Shown piece by piece: positions 45,202 through 55,835 of a DNA stretch of 64,000 nt. This DNA is from Phlebotomus papatasi. Its lineage: Eukaryota > Arthropoda > Insecta > Diptera > Psychodidae. How positions within the stretch are numbered: the first letter of the stretch is position 1; each line of letters opens with the position of its first letter. The stretch is from assembly GCF_024763615.1 (NCBI RefSeq), contig NC_077224.1, positions 38,264,712 through 38,328,711 of the forward strand, read 5' to 3'. Made by a program: the position numbers and the translations under genes. Under the pieces are notes generated by a model that did not search any database, was not told the origin of the DNA, and saw only the letters and a list, made by a program, of their open reading frames with translations.

Positions 45202-47054
45202 TGTATTACATTATAACGCAGTTTCTTGGCTATTTATAATATTGCCTTCAAGTCAAAATACAAAAAGTTACTAAATTAAGGAAAAAAAGTAAATCTCTTA
45301 TAAAAACGGTGCAAAGTTTAACTTATGCAGTTGTGTCCCTAAAACCCGAAGACTCTATCTCTCATCGTGTGGCTACAGCACGTCAAAAAATACAATTTAT
45401 TAAATACAATTGTGTGAATAAGTGTAGACGAGAATTTGACTGGAAATTTGAAAAATTGACTGTGAATCCCTACCTTTTGTACAATAAGCTAATACGTTAC
45501 AATAAACTAAGTACGATTATTTTTTCAAAATAAACTTCATCCATAAATAAATACCTATCTGTCATTTTTCATTTAGTTTGGAATATTATTCCGAGAAGTT
45601 TTCCTGCTCTTCTGTGTGAATAATTAACCTATCAACGTGATTTTTCCCTATTCAACCTCTGGTTATCGCACACTAGGAAGAGATATAAGAATAACAACAA
45701 TTTCCATGCTAAAAAAAAAGAATAGAAGAGAGGATGATGGAAAAGTTGTGTGTTGTTGTGTCACATGGCATTGTGTTAAAGTTTGAAGGAGCTTTCTTGG
45801 CAGTTTGGAAAACTTTTCATTTCCCTTTTGCTGTTTATTCTGTCTTTTGCTGCCTTAGTCTCACTTTCTTTCTCCGCATGATACGTCTGTTTTAGTGTTG
45901 GGTAGAACTTTTCTTCCGCCTGGAAAATATCCTTCCCATCACCGCGCGAAACTTTGCAAGCAAATGAAGTGGCTTTCACACTCCGTCATGTTGCTTTTGA
46001 ATTCAAATGCCCCTTGTACTCTTTTTCCTGGACAGGAATCACCCAATTTCTCACTCGACAGAAGATATCCTTTTTCCGCACAATGATGATTGTTTGGCAG
46101 GGATTTTGGCGCATTTGTCTCTTGTCCCTGATTTTTTTCTTCCACTGTTCTGTTATACATTATTTTGGCACAATCAAATTTGACACAAACACCGGATGCA
46201 AACACAGAATGGTGGTCCTCGAAAGTTCTTCAGGAAGATACTCTCAAGGATCGAATTCATGAAAAATCGCACGATAGTTAAAGGAAGGGGCTATTGATTA
46301 AGAATAATAATAACTTTATTATAAAGACTCTCCAAACGTAAGACGGTTGAGAGAAAAATAATTAAAGTAAAAATAACTCAAAACTCTCTTTGTTCTTCAT
46401 TTGCTAAAACTTACATGATAATTTAAATAATATAGCTTTAAAATATATTTTTTTTTAATTTTCTATTATTTAAATTAATTTTGTAACAGGATTATTAGTT
46501 TATGGCCAAACGGTGGCAAATAGTGACTTGGGGCTTTCAGTTCATGAAAAACATACTTTCCAGAAAAGATCGTCAACGCAGTAAACAACTCATATATTTT
46601 TCTTTGACTTGTGTTTTATATATGAGATACGACCTACGACCACATCTAATTTAGTGATCTTGGATTCTTCGGGAGGAATAGATTGAAATCGTTATTTTTT
46701 CTTGGAATTTAATAATAAAATTAATAAAGATCAATTTTTTATTGAGCCTTGTAAATTGATTTATTTATTTTTAATAAATTGTTCTAACAGCAAACCTTGG
46801 TACCAATTTTCCTTTAATGCTTGTCAAGCTTGTCAGCCTTGTTAAGTATAAAGGAAGTAGGTGAACTCTCGAAATAAGGCGTTATAGAACCAAAATTCAT
46901 ATAAACTACCTATCCCCCCCGGCGAAGTGTCTTTTTTATATGGAGCTGTTTGAAGCCAACTCACAGATTGATCCTAAACTCAATTACACTTCTAAAAACA
47001 AGAACGAATTTAGACAATGATAATTTTTAATAAAAGAAATTATTCTGAAAGCAT
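45202..47054. other. Unassigned sequence
   Basis: Frames at 45309-45533 (plus) and 45776-46262 (both strands, overlapping) are not recognised. 45600-46260 is G+C-richer and apparently unique. A C8 tract lies at 46914-46921. Confidence 0.4.
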
Positions 47055-47056
47055 TA

Positions 47057-48125
47057 GGGTAAGGGCTCATAATTTTGCCCTGTCTGCTTATAAGCATCAA
47101 AGTTCCAAGTTTGAAGTGCGATATTTTCGATACTAAAATTGACTTTTTTGTTACTATCTTTTCAGAAGCGTTGTTGAGAAACTTGGCAAGCTATTTATCG
47201 TCTTATTTTTACTAAAATTACTTTTAATACGTTTAAGAATGAATTGATATGTAGAGGTGAATTTGACTCTTATTTTGGACAACTTGGTTATTAATTTGGA
47301 CAACTTGGCTGTAAATTTGGACAGCTAATCCGCCTCAACAGGATGCCCATTGTTCTTCATTTCATGAACCAATCTTACCAAGTCCTCTTCCTGTTCATGT
47401 AAGGGAAACATAGAATGTCACAAGAAGCCCGGAAACTTTCCATATCATTCATTAAAGTGAGTTGACTACGGTACTCCAAGTACGTGCGGATTAGCGTATT
47501 CCTTGACCTTTTCGAGAGCCTTTCAAGGCATTTCTCGCTACATCTCTTTCGTAGAGATTATGCTCCTTTGTTTCTCCAGGCATTTATCCAACCTTGTCAT
47601 CACAAAAACTAAAACTTCACGAAATTTCGTGAGAAAAACACCTGTCCAAAATAAGGAGTATCCCCTCACTGGTGAATGTCTTAGAAAATTTCCCAATTTT
47701 CACACGAAAAATCTAATTCACAAGACAAATCTCACTTCAGGTCAAATGTACAAATCACCACTAACGTGAATCAACGCAATATTCAATGAATATTCAATAA
47801 TATCACTCAAAAAAAAGCGAAGAAACATTGTTAGTACTTCACCGCAGCTAAATAAGACTGAAGTAAACACGGAGTTCTGTCATATTTCTCGTAAGCAATT
47901 GCTCACACTAAATTTTCAACAAAGCAATTTTAACTCAAATCATATTCAAAATTTAACGTATTTAGTGTTAAAATCTTCCAAGAAGAACAAATATTTAGGT
48001 AAAATTCATTATTCATCAAATATTGGAATAAAAATCAATCATTTTAATCAATTTATTTTTATTGTCCAATGTTTTCCTCAAAGTGGCCAAAATAAGAAAC
48101 TGGTCAAAATTATGAGCCTTTCCCC
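47057..48125 (+). mobile_element. A element, copy 2
   Basis: Ends GGGTAAGGGCTCATAATTTT and, inverted, GGGGAAAGGCTCATAATTTT, with TA at 47055-47056 and 48126-48127. It is 1069 bp, collinear with copy 1 with scattered substitutions. The 88-codon frame 47503-47769 corresponds to the 70-codon frame of copy 1 but starts earlier; conservation of openness is no more than expected for young copies. Confidence 0.88.
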
Positions 48126-48340
48126 TAATGAATATTTTTTTGAAAATAACTTGACCATTTTAAAATCTCCTTAAGAAAAATATAATTTTCAATTTTTTCA
48201 TATTCCCTATTTGATTCCCATAAAATTTTAAAGTTTAAGTTGGTTCGAGAAAGTTATTTGTAAAGTAAAATTAAAAAGTCCCGATCTCTCTTATCTTTCA
48301 TTTTTGAAAGCTAAATCTTAGATCGTTTTATGTTGTAATA

Positions 48341-48709
48341 GGGTAACTTCACCAAATTTCACAATTAATAGTATTAATATAATTTGATTTTTTTGTTACT
48401 TCTTTTTGAGGAATCTTGTGAACATTTTATAGTCGTTTTTTTTCTCTAAAAATCACTCTTAATACACTTTAAAATTAATAAAAATATAGACATCACTTTG
48501 GGTAATATGTCGGCCACTTTAATTCTCATTATTCCTTGCCCTCCAGCAATTCTTCTAAAGTTTTTTTCCCATCATATCGTTCAGCGAAGCGAAATTTTTG
48601 TTATTTTTTGCACTGTATATTCTCTAAAGTATGCAAAAAATCATGAAAATTTGAGGAACAAAAGAAGTGGTCGGAATTGTAAGCTGGCCGAAAATTGGTA
48701 CCATAACCC
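48341..48709. mobile_element. AI element (possible MITE, 369 bp)
   Basis: Left GGGTAACTTCACCAAATTTC and right, inverted, GGGTTATGGTACCAATTTTC are imperfect inverted ends at TA (48339-48340, 48710-48711). The GTAAGCTGGCCGAAA phrase also occurs in altered form near 63098-63110. Confidence 0.5.
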
Positions 48710-48713
48710 TATT

Positions 48714-49291
48714 TAAAATTTGGTAATGGAAAATCGTCATGAATACGATTTAAGCTTTCAAATGCAATACATTTTCATCAAAATTGAGATAGAAGAATAC
48801 TCAATTGGACAATTTTGCACATGTTTGTAAAATAGAACAACCGCTTAAATATATAATAGCTCCGGTAATACAAGATTAAAAACATTTCAAATTTGTCCAC
48901 TTTTAAATATTGAGGTCACCCTCTTCCTGTAGCATCGGATTACTTATCTACCCTTTTTGGTCAACAAACTCCAGAAATTCCTTTCTCAAAAGCTCTTGTC
49001 TGCATCCCCATTGTTCGGTATATTTATTCTGGCCTCAGACAGAGTGTATGGTTCTCGGCATTTTTCCTCCCGGATTATCCGGAGAGATTTTTCCTCGGCA
49101 CATATTCAAAAAGGTGAGGGCCATAGAAAAACGAGTGAAGAAAAATTATTTGAGAATACGATGTGCTGAAGGTGGTGGGAAAAAAAAGCTCCGGACAAAG
49201 TGAGCAAAAGACGCGAATAGGTGAAAAATGGCAGTTTTCGCCGTCCGCCCACCAGTGGAGGCAAAAGCAATTTCCACTCTCGATTGATTCA
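48714..49291. other. Unassigned sequence
   Basis: Plus frames at 48910-49203 overlap each other in two frames and are not recognised. The region becomes G+C-richer towards the following ORF. Confidence 0.4.
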
Positions 49292-49624
49292 TTACCATCC
49301 CGCTGAGGGGGACGTGTTACGTGCTAAATAAGCGGAAGTGGGATGATCCCCGAAGGAGCCCGTAAGGAAGAATTGAAAATCTCCAACGGTTTGCGTGCAG
49401 ACATCGGTGTGCAAGGCGTCGTGATTAGTTTCCAGGCTGCCGCAGCTAATCGACTGATCCCATCGAGTGATTCTACCGACATGGGGTTGAAGGAAATTTG
49501 TGGGAGACAGACCTAAATACACCCGTGAATACATCCCATTACTCTTTGAGAGCACCCGGGAGGTGTGCTTAAGCGATACATGGTTCATGGTTCCAGATGG
49601 ATTGGCAAGCACTTGAAGAGCCAT
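49292..49624 (-). CDS. Unrecognised 110-codon open frame (doubtful gene)
   Basis: The least A+T-rich long frame in the window. It begins ATGGCTC in an acceptable context (CACAGCAATGG) and encodes a balanced, non-repetitive sequence with SLKHTSRVLSKSNGMYSRVY near the N-terminus, CGSLETNHDALHTDVCTQTV in the middle, and end residues NTSPSAGW. No signal peptide, membrane segment or known domain is apparent. No neighbour supports it. It could be a decayed transposon ORF, an exon of an unrecognised gene, or chance. Confidence 0.15.
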   Translation of the reverse strand: MALQVLANPSGTMNHVSLKHTSRVLSKSNGMYSRVYLGLSPTNFLQPHVGRITRWDQSISCGSLETNHDALHTDVCTQTVGDFQFFLTGSFGDHPTSAYLARNTSPSAGW

Positions 49625-49885
49625 TGCTGTGGCTCCTTCAGCTCAAATTACTCGGATGTCCTCCAGACTGATTGGATTTCAAATTCAAACTGCTCATGAG
49701 TATGGACAAAAGCTTTCGTGAGAGTAGATCTAATATATGTTGAACTTTCGGAATAATTAAATCGTTGAGAAATTTGGAAAAACCCTCAACCTCTATAAAT
49801 AAATATAAAATTAAGCAGTTTTTGCTTATTATCGAGCTATAAGCATTTTTCCCTTCACACGTTTCAGAGTTTATAATTAAATAAT

Positions 49886-49994
49886 GGCCTCTACATGCCA
49901 GAAAAATTTATGTCCATATTGAAGCAAATTTTCTACGCTTGTGCAAAAAAATTGTCAAATATAGACATAACTTTTTCTCTAGTGTGTAGAGGCC
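49886..49994. mobile_element. AA element, copy 1 (109-bp foldback MITE)
   Basis: GGCCTCTACA…TGTAGAGGCC ends, symmetry continuing through AAATTTATGTCCATATT and its inverse ATATAGACATAACTTT. Direct relative at 54941-55047. The adjacent S element begins 2 bp beyond its TTAA. Confidence 0.75.
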
Positions 49995-49999
49995 ATTAA

Positions 50000-50513
50000 C
50001 CCTTTAACGACGAGACAATTTTTACGGAATGAAAAACAACAATAAAAATTAAACTCAGAAACATAATTAATGATAAGTCTTACATCTCACCTTGGAAAGT
50101 CCAATAGAGTCTGATTCGGTGTATTTCGTGCTTCTATGGACAATAGGGACAAAAATAGCCCAAAAAATAAGTGATTTTTCTAACAATACCAATGAATAAT
50201 ATTTTTTGCTTTAATTAAAAATATTACGTATGAGATTTGTAGTTTTCATTGCCAAAAGGGTTTTGCTTAAAAACAATTGGAAGTATAAAAAATAAATAAA
50301 ATAAATTATGAATTTGAGAATTTAAAAATTCGTCATTTTTGCGCTTAAATATTTACTACATAGCAAATAGCTAGAGACTTGCAAAAAATATTCTAGATTC
50401 CTTCAACCTTCTACTTTACAATTAAGTACAAATATAAGAAAAAAATAACTTTAGGTAGTCAGGAAAAATTATTTTCTTTATGGGACACCGGTGTTCCAAC
50501 CGTCCTTAAAGGG
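50000..50513 (+). mobile_element. S element, copy 2 (piggyBac-like MITE, 514 bp)
   Basis: Left TTAA then CCCTTTAACGACGAGAC. Right, inverted, CCCTTTAAGGACGGTTGG, followed by TTAT. The inner palindromic GGACACCGGTGTTCC (50483-50497) is shared with copy 3. Non-coding. TTAA-targeting is the established piggyBac habit. Confidence 0.75.
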
Positions 50514-50564
50514 TTATAGCATTAATATGTTTTCACATCAAAAAATTAATGAGAATAGATATTA

Positions 50565-50780
50565 GGGTGGTGGCATTACTTGCGACCTGTCTTTACTTAT
50601 GGGCTTGTCGAAATTTTTGTCAGAAAATAATTTCGAAAATCAAAAAAATGTGATGTGTTATCGTAACACATCAAATATTTCTAATTTTGAGGTTTTTCGA
50701 AATCATTTTGTGATACAGTAAATTTTTTGCGGGGAGGCCATAAGTAAAGATAGAAAAGGCCACAAGTAATGCCGCCACCC
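50565..50780. mobile_element. AB element (MITE, 216 bp)
   Basis: Ends GGGTGGTGGCATTACTTGCG and, inverted, GGGTGGCGGCATTACTTGTG, with TA at 50563-50564 and 50781-50782. The inner arms share TCTTTACTTATGG. The centre holds the palindrome GATGTGTTATCGTAACACATC (50650-50670). No coding. Confidence 0.9.
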
Positions 50781-50782
50781 TA

Positions 50783-51404
50783 TTTCTTACATTAAAATTA
50801 GTAAACCCATTTTTGTTGTCCAAAAATAAAATTTTATCAATGAAAAGATCAAATTTTTAAGTGATTCAAAGGCACGAAACAAACATTTAAACGCTCATTA
50901 AAAATTCTATTATGTATTTATGAAGAGATAAATGTTTTTGATCATTAAATTAGTAAATTGGTCAGTGTAAAATTCAATCGTTTGGTCAATAAAAAATTTA
51001 GAATAGTAATATTAAAGCCTATAAACAGTATACTAAATCGACTTTGCAAGATGATTCGAACCTCTTTATTTTTTTCTTTTCAACACCAATTTCATGTATT
51101 CACCATTTATAACTTCCGCATGCCAAACCATAATTTCACTTTTAAACACAGTAACTACCCAATCTCCTGCAAACCTTTATGAAGATATTTGCTTTTCTTT
51201 TCAAAATGAAAATTTTACTGTACACTAGTGTGCAACCGCTGAAATTTTCTCTACAAACCACTCAATTTTTACATAAAATCTTTATGTTTCTGGGCCACTT
51301 CTTGAATCAGAACAATTTCATAAAATGGACATACTTCTATGCCTCTATTACTCAAGTAGAGTCAAGACTCTTTGATATCCAAATTTAAGGTTCAATTTGC
51401 TTAG
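50783..51404. other. Unassigned A+T-rich sequence
   Basis: Short plus frames at 50958-51388 are not recognised. No repeats were seen. Confidence 0.4.
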
Positions 51405-51648
51405 TGATCACCTCATGATCACAGTGGTAGAGCACTCGCTCTATTATGCAAGGGTTCCGGGTTCGAATCCCCTTTCACCAAGACTTTTTCTGGCGTTAAA
51501 GATATTCGAAATACATCCAGTGAGCTTCACTGGACTTAATTCCACGGGGTATGGGACTGATAACTCCAGAAAAACAATAATGCATAATGGAAACGGGAAG
51601 GCCTAAGTTCTTCTATGAAACGTTATGCCACCATTATTATTATTAATT
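51405..51648 (+). mobile_element. tRNA-derived SINE, full-length copy, (ATT)n tail
   Basis: The head contains ACAGTGGTAGAGCACTCGC (D-arm/A-box region) and GGGTTCGAATCCCC (B box) at tRNA spacing. The body has ACATCCAGTGAGCTTCACTG, CACGGGGTATGGGACTGATA and a CGTTATGCCACC 3' segment ending in ATTATTATTATTAATT. The reverse-oriented copy at 54575-54873 shares body and tail. Anticodon-arm mismatches rule out a functional tRNA. Polymerase III transcription from the boxes is the family norm. Confidence 0.85.
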
Positions 51649-51744
51649 ACTAAAAACAAAATTGAAAGGGATAAAAAATATAAAGTGTTATTACAACACT
51701 ATTATTATTTTATAGGTTACATATTTTATTATTTAATTTTTTCA

Positions 51745-52100
51745 CTGCTCTGACTCAAACAGATAGCAGACCAGGGGCCCATCAAGCCTAATAAAAAGTG
51801 AAGCTATTTTTCACTTTTTCCTGTAAAAATGTTAATTCTCTTTAGGAAAAAACTTGCCAATAGTCTTCAGTGCCTCTATGCAAAAACGTATGGAAAAATG
51901 AAATGTCAAGAGGCCCCTGTAGCAGATATAATATTCTACTTTTTCCTAACTTATCATAACTATTCAGTTTAAACGGTAAAATCGGTAAAATACATTAATT
52001 TCCGGTCTTCGGTAACCCCAAATAAAAAAAAAAAAACATTATCTCCAAATGTTTTCCCCTCCTCAAAATTAGGCCAAGCCTTTTCAATGATTTTCAAAGA
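51745..52100 (+). repeat. AJ repeat copy, interrupted by T
   Basis: Begins CTGCTCTGACTCAAACAGAT (…AGCAG, 51745-51769). After T it continues with AAACGGTAAAATCGGTAAAA and CCGGTCTTCGGTAACCCC (52001-52018). Confidence 0.5.
51772..51919 (-). mobile_element. T element, copy 2 (hAT-type MITE, 148 bp)
   Basis: Reverse orientation, internally deleted relative to copy 1: begins CAGGGGCCCATCAAGCCTAA and ends AGAGGCCCCTG. 8-bp duplication TAGCAGAC / TAGCAGAT (51764-51771, 51920-51927), one mismatch. Confidence 0.9.
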
Positions 52101-52330
52101 TCTCATTTCCAGATGAAGATCTCATCTAAACATATTTCTGATCGGAAAATTCGTCATTTTATAATTATTAAAAATCAAAGGTCAATTACTTTAAACGACT
52201 CATTTTTTTAACTGATTTGGTTACATTTATGTTTTTGAAAAGGTATTGAAATTCTAAACCGGCTGCAATGGTCTTCATCAGTAATGAACTGCTTAAGTAC
52301 TGATTTTTGAATTTTTTTTTTTTTGGATAA
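52101..52330. repeat. Possible AJ-derived sequence
   Basis: Contains AAATCAAAGGTCAATTACTTTA, a phrase repeated in altered form at 52585-52605, suggesting two tandem diverged AJ units here. Confidence 0.35.
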
Positions 52331-52720
52331 TATTTTTTGCTCACGAGCTAGGAATCAAACGGTAAGGGATATCGACTTCTGGTCTTCGATGATCCCTCCA
52401 TAAGTGGACATTGTCTCGGATCGTATTTTTTCCTTTTTCCCCTCATCTCGTCTTCATCCTCTAAAACCATGTTTTTTGGTTTATTTCGAATACGGAAATA
52501 TAGATTTCTTTTATTTTCGGATATGGGCGAACATCTCGTCCATATACCTATGACCGGAAAAATTGCCATTTTGAATTATAGAAGGTCAAAGATCAATCAC
52601 ATTGGAGAGCTGATTTTTAACCGATTTGTTTAAATTTAATTTTTTTGAAAAGGAATTTAAATTTCGAACCCGATGTCAGTTCTAATCGGTAATAAATTGG
52701 TCAAGTAATCGTACCTGTCA
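52331..52720 (+). repeat. AJ repeat copy
   Basis: TGCTCACGAGCTAGGAATCA, AAACGGTAAGGGATATCGAC, TTCTGGTCTTCGATGATCCC match the AJ block at 31743-31790 and 37878-37915. The minus frame over it (52348-52569) is unrecognised. Confidence 0.55.
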
Positions 52721-54396
52721 TTTTCGGCCACTGAATAAGGTGCGTAGAGGGCATCGAAAGCTCTGGGAAGAAAAGTTTTTTTTTATTCTGAGTTGAACAA
52801 GCTTAGTCTTTCGAGAGATATTATTAAACAGTTGCTTACACTACTTTTAACAATTTTCTGTTCCTTGAGCTTATCACTCAGCACTGGTTCGTGTCTATTT
52901 ACACGAATTTCAATGTAAATATATTAGCTGAGATTCTTTACATCAGCAAATCTATGCAAATCTTCATATTCTAGTAAATGAAATGCACTATTGAGCGATT
53001 ATAACACACATTTGAAAAAATACTGCAGAGAGATAGAGTAATAAAAGAAACTTCATTAGAAAAATAACTTGGAGTACTCTGGCTCTCAATTAAACTTTGT
53101 GCAAATTCATTAAAAATTTCACTTCATTAAGTGGGATGCAAAAGATGAGTAAAAGGGTTGGAAGCTCAAAATTTCCTCCTTTGTTATCCCACTTGCACTT
53201 CATCCTCCAATTCTCCATGGCAATTTTCCCACTCATCCTCAAGAACTCACCATTTCTGCAATTGGAGCATGGCAAAATTGCATGAAACATTACAATATTT
53301 GTTTCTCATCAGCCAACTTGAGAAAATTATGAGAGTTGCTCTCAATTGTAAACTTAGAGAAGCAAAAAAAAACAATTATTTATGCGACATTCAACACAAT
53401 TTTTCTCAATTTTCACCATGATTTTCTCTTTTTTTATTGCCCATGAGTAGCAATTTGCAATTTAGCTCTTTAAAAGTATTCGCCCTCCAAATGCATTCTT
53501 TCGCTGTTTTATTTGCACAAAAGCTTTTGTAAAAGTTAACAGAGATCATTCTCTACATTTCTCCTAATTATGCTTCGTTAGAGAGGCGATTCATATTCCA
53601 AAAGAAACAGAGCCAAGAAGAACTTTCTCTAAGTTTTCTTGGGAAATTCATGTGGCAGAGAAACTTTGAAAGAACATTGCTGAAAGAAACTATAAATAAT
53701 TTTTAAAAATAATAAATAGCAACGGAATTTTCCAAAATGAAAAATTCATTTTGAACTTTTTAATAAGAATGGAAAACTTCTGTATACTTAATAAATTTTT
53801 CATTCATCGAAATAAGTAAAGTAGTTTGTCAGATTATTCGTACACCATTTAGAATCAAACAATAATCAAAATATAATTGAATAGTGTTAAATTGATAATG
53901 AGCGGTAATTGATCTATTTTCTATAATTAATTTTAGCCTATGAAACATTTTTAGCATTTTTTTTATATTCTGATTCACTTCATAATTGCAGATTAATTGT
54001 ATATCTCATTGCTTACGGAAATAACTGACATAGTTAGAAAATAGACAAAATTGTGAAATATCCATTAAACAATTAATTCCGACTAAATAATTTGAATGAC
54101 GACATTTGGTTTAACAAATTTAGTCATTTGTTTGTTAAAATTAGCAATAAAGTAATTTTGGGTAATTTCAACTGTCGTCAGTCAGTGTCATTCAAACAAA
54201 ATCTATTCGTGAACAATAAAATTAATCATTTAAAATTACTGAAATATCTATCTCAAAATCTAAATGTGAACTGTCTAATTAAAGTGAATCTTGTCGTAGG
54301 ATATTCTACATCTAAATAAATATTATAAGAATCATAAATCTTGTGATATTAAAAAAGTCTTAAAGAATTCATAATGTTTAAAATAATAATTCGAAT
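52721..54396. other. Unassigned sequence
   Basis: Contains one stray V/W-type end (TTAGCTGAGATTCTTTACAT at 52926-52945). Frames at 53090-53421 on both strands are not recognised. Confidence 0.4.
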
Positions 54397-54549
54397 AATC
54401 TTGGATCTTTTAAAGATTCAGGGAGATCACCTCCTTCCGGGGGCGTGAGTAGTGTTTCTCTTTTCAGAAACTGACGCCCCCGGAAGGAGGTGATCTCCCT
54501 GAATCTTTAAAATTCTACATAACGTCAGTTACCACTCGAATCTTGGATC
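54397..54549. repeat. Perfect 39-bp-arm G+C-rich hairpin with direct flanks
   Basis: Arms 54408-54446 and 54474-54512 are exact inverse complements, with G+C-rich cores (CCTCCTTCCGGGGGCGT and its inverse). The 27-nt loop contains a second hairpin, GTTTCT…AGAAAC. AATCTTGGATC occurs on both sides (54397-54407 and 54539-54549), possibly a target duplication for a 131-bp insertion. No coding. Confidence 0.85.
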
Positions 54550-54574
54550 CTTCTTTCTGTATTCTGTTCTATAC

Positions 54575-54873
<299 letters not shown>

Positions 54874-54940
54874 TAATTCTTATATCCTTATCTTTTTCCT
54901 TATATAAAATATTTACTTTAAAAATATATGGGAAATTATT

Positions 54941-55047
54941 TTTAGAGTACACAATAAAGAAATTAATGTCCATATTGAAGCAAATTCCGTATGCTTGTAT
55001 AGGAAAAGTCTTCAAATGGACATAAATTTCTCTAGTGTGTAGAGGCT
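54941..55047. mobile_element. AA element, copy 2
   Basis: Shares AATGTCCATATTGAAGCAAA, ATGCTTGT and the right end TTTCTCTAGTGTGTAGAGGC with copy 1; the left terminus is degraded. Confidence 0.65.
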
Positions 55048-55066
55048 ATAACAGAAATTTTAAAGG

Positions 55067-55289
55067 AGGGGAAAACACGCTACCTTCGAACGACTCCTCA
55101 TCAGCTTCGGACAACTCATTTTTTTTCCTATGTTCTTAATGGATTTTACACACAGTTCTTTTCTGGAAATTTTAAGCATTGGATCAGCTATTAAAATGTA
55201 ATATTACAATGAGACAATTTAATTTAAAATACATTGAAAAAATGAATTGTGCGAAGCTTCAGTCGTCCGAAAGTAGTGCACTTTCCCCT
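55067..55289. mobile_element. B element, copy 2 (compact, 223 bp)
   Basis: Left GGGGAAAACACGCTACCTTC and right, inverted, GGGGAAAGTGCACTACTTTC, continuing GGACGACTGAAGCTTCG. TA on the right. It shows the uninterrupted interior, with CAGCTATTAAAATGTAAT. Confidence 0.8.
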
Positions 55290-55680
55290 ATTGCGAAATA
55301 GAGGAAATATACTGCTCTTCCTGTGGAATTCGAGATATAAAATGGAATACAAATCTAATTTTTATTTCATCCTTTGATATTCTTTGCAATAAGAATTTTA
55401 ATGAGTATCGCATTAAAATAAATAACTTTGTTCTATTGAAATAGGTTAAATGGATTTCAAATAGAATTAGAATTACCATAAAATCCTTGCTATTAAAGTT
55501 AAAGTCTTATGTTTTTTTTTTTGGCAAAGCAGTTCCAGGTTTTAATACAGTAGTTTTAAGGGTGTTTTCTTGATCGACAAGTTAAATAATCTTCAAATTA
55601 AAACATACGAGAATTATTATCGATAAATTAACATAAGCCTCATCCTTTAAAGTCTAATATCTAATTTAAAAAATTGCAGT
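55290..55680. other. Unassigned A+T-rich sequence
   Basis: A 63-codon minus frame is not recognised. Confidence 0.4.
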
Positions 55681-55835
55681 CTTTACAACTACACCATGTT
55701 TACTACTTGCCTAGTTTCCCATACCACTAAAATTCAACTCACAATTGTATTTTCATGCTTCCCAAGTTACAAGCACTGTGAGGTCATCTGTAGAGAATCT
55801 TAGCGACAATAAGCTTATTTAAGCTTATCATTGGT
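55681..55835 (-). repeat. W element end fragment
   Basis: AAAATTCAACTCACAATTG and AGAGAATCTTAGCGACAATA then AGCTTATTTAAGCTTATCAT resemble the right-hand W end at 3630-3743 and 37500-37621. Confidence 0.5.

Noticed and set aside
45939..46262. Opposing 88- and 102-codon ORFs
   Set aside because: They overlap antisense to each other and neither contains a recognisable domain; one or both are chance.
51405..51481. Functional tRNA gene
   Set aside because: The A- and B-box regions are good, but the anticodon stem has a mismatch, the loop is over-long and the acceptor stem does not pair. The segment continues into a SINE body.
54421..54446. Bacterial signal: GATCACCTCCTT matches the 3' end of bacterial 16S rRNA
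   Set aside because: It is a 12-nt coincidence inside a perfect palindrome, with no other rRNA sequence nearby.
54408..54512. Rho-independent terminator
   Set aside because: The context is eukaryotic, the arms are far too long, and no gene precedes it.
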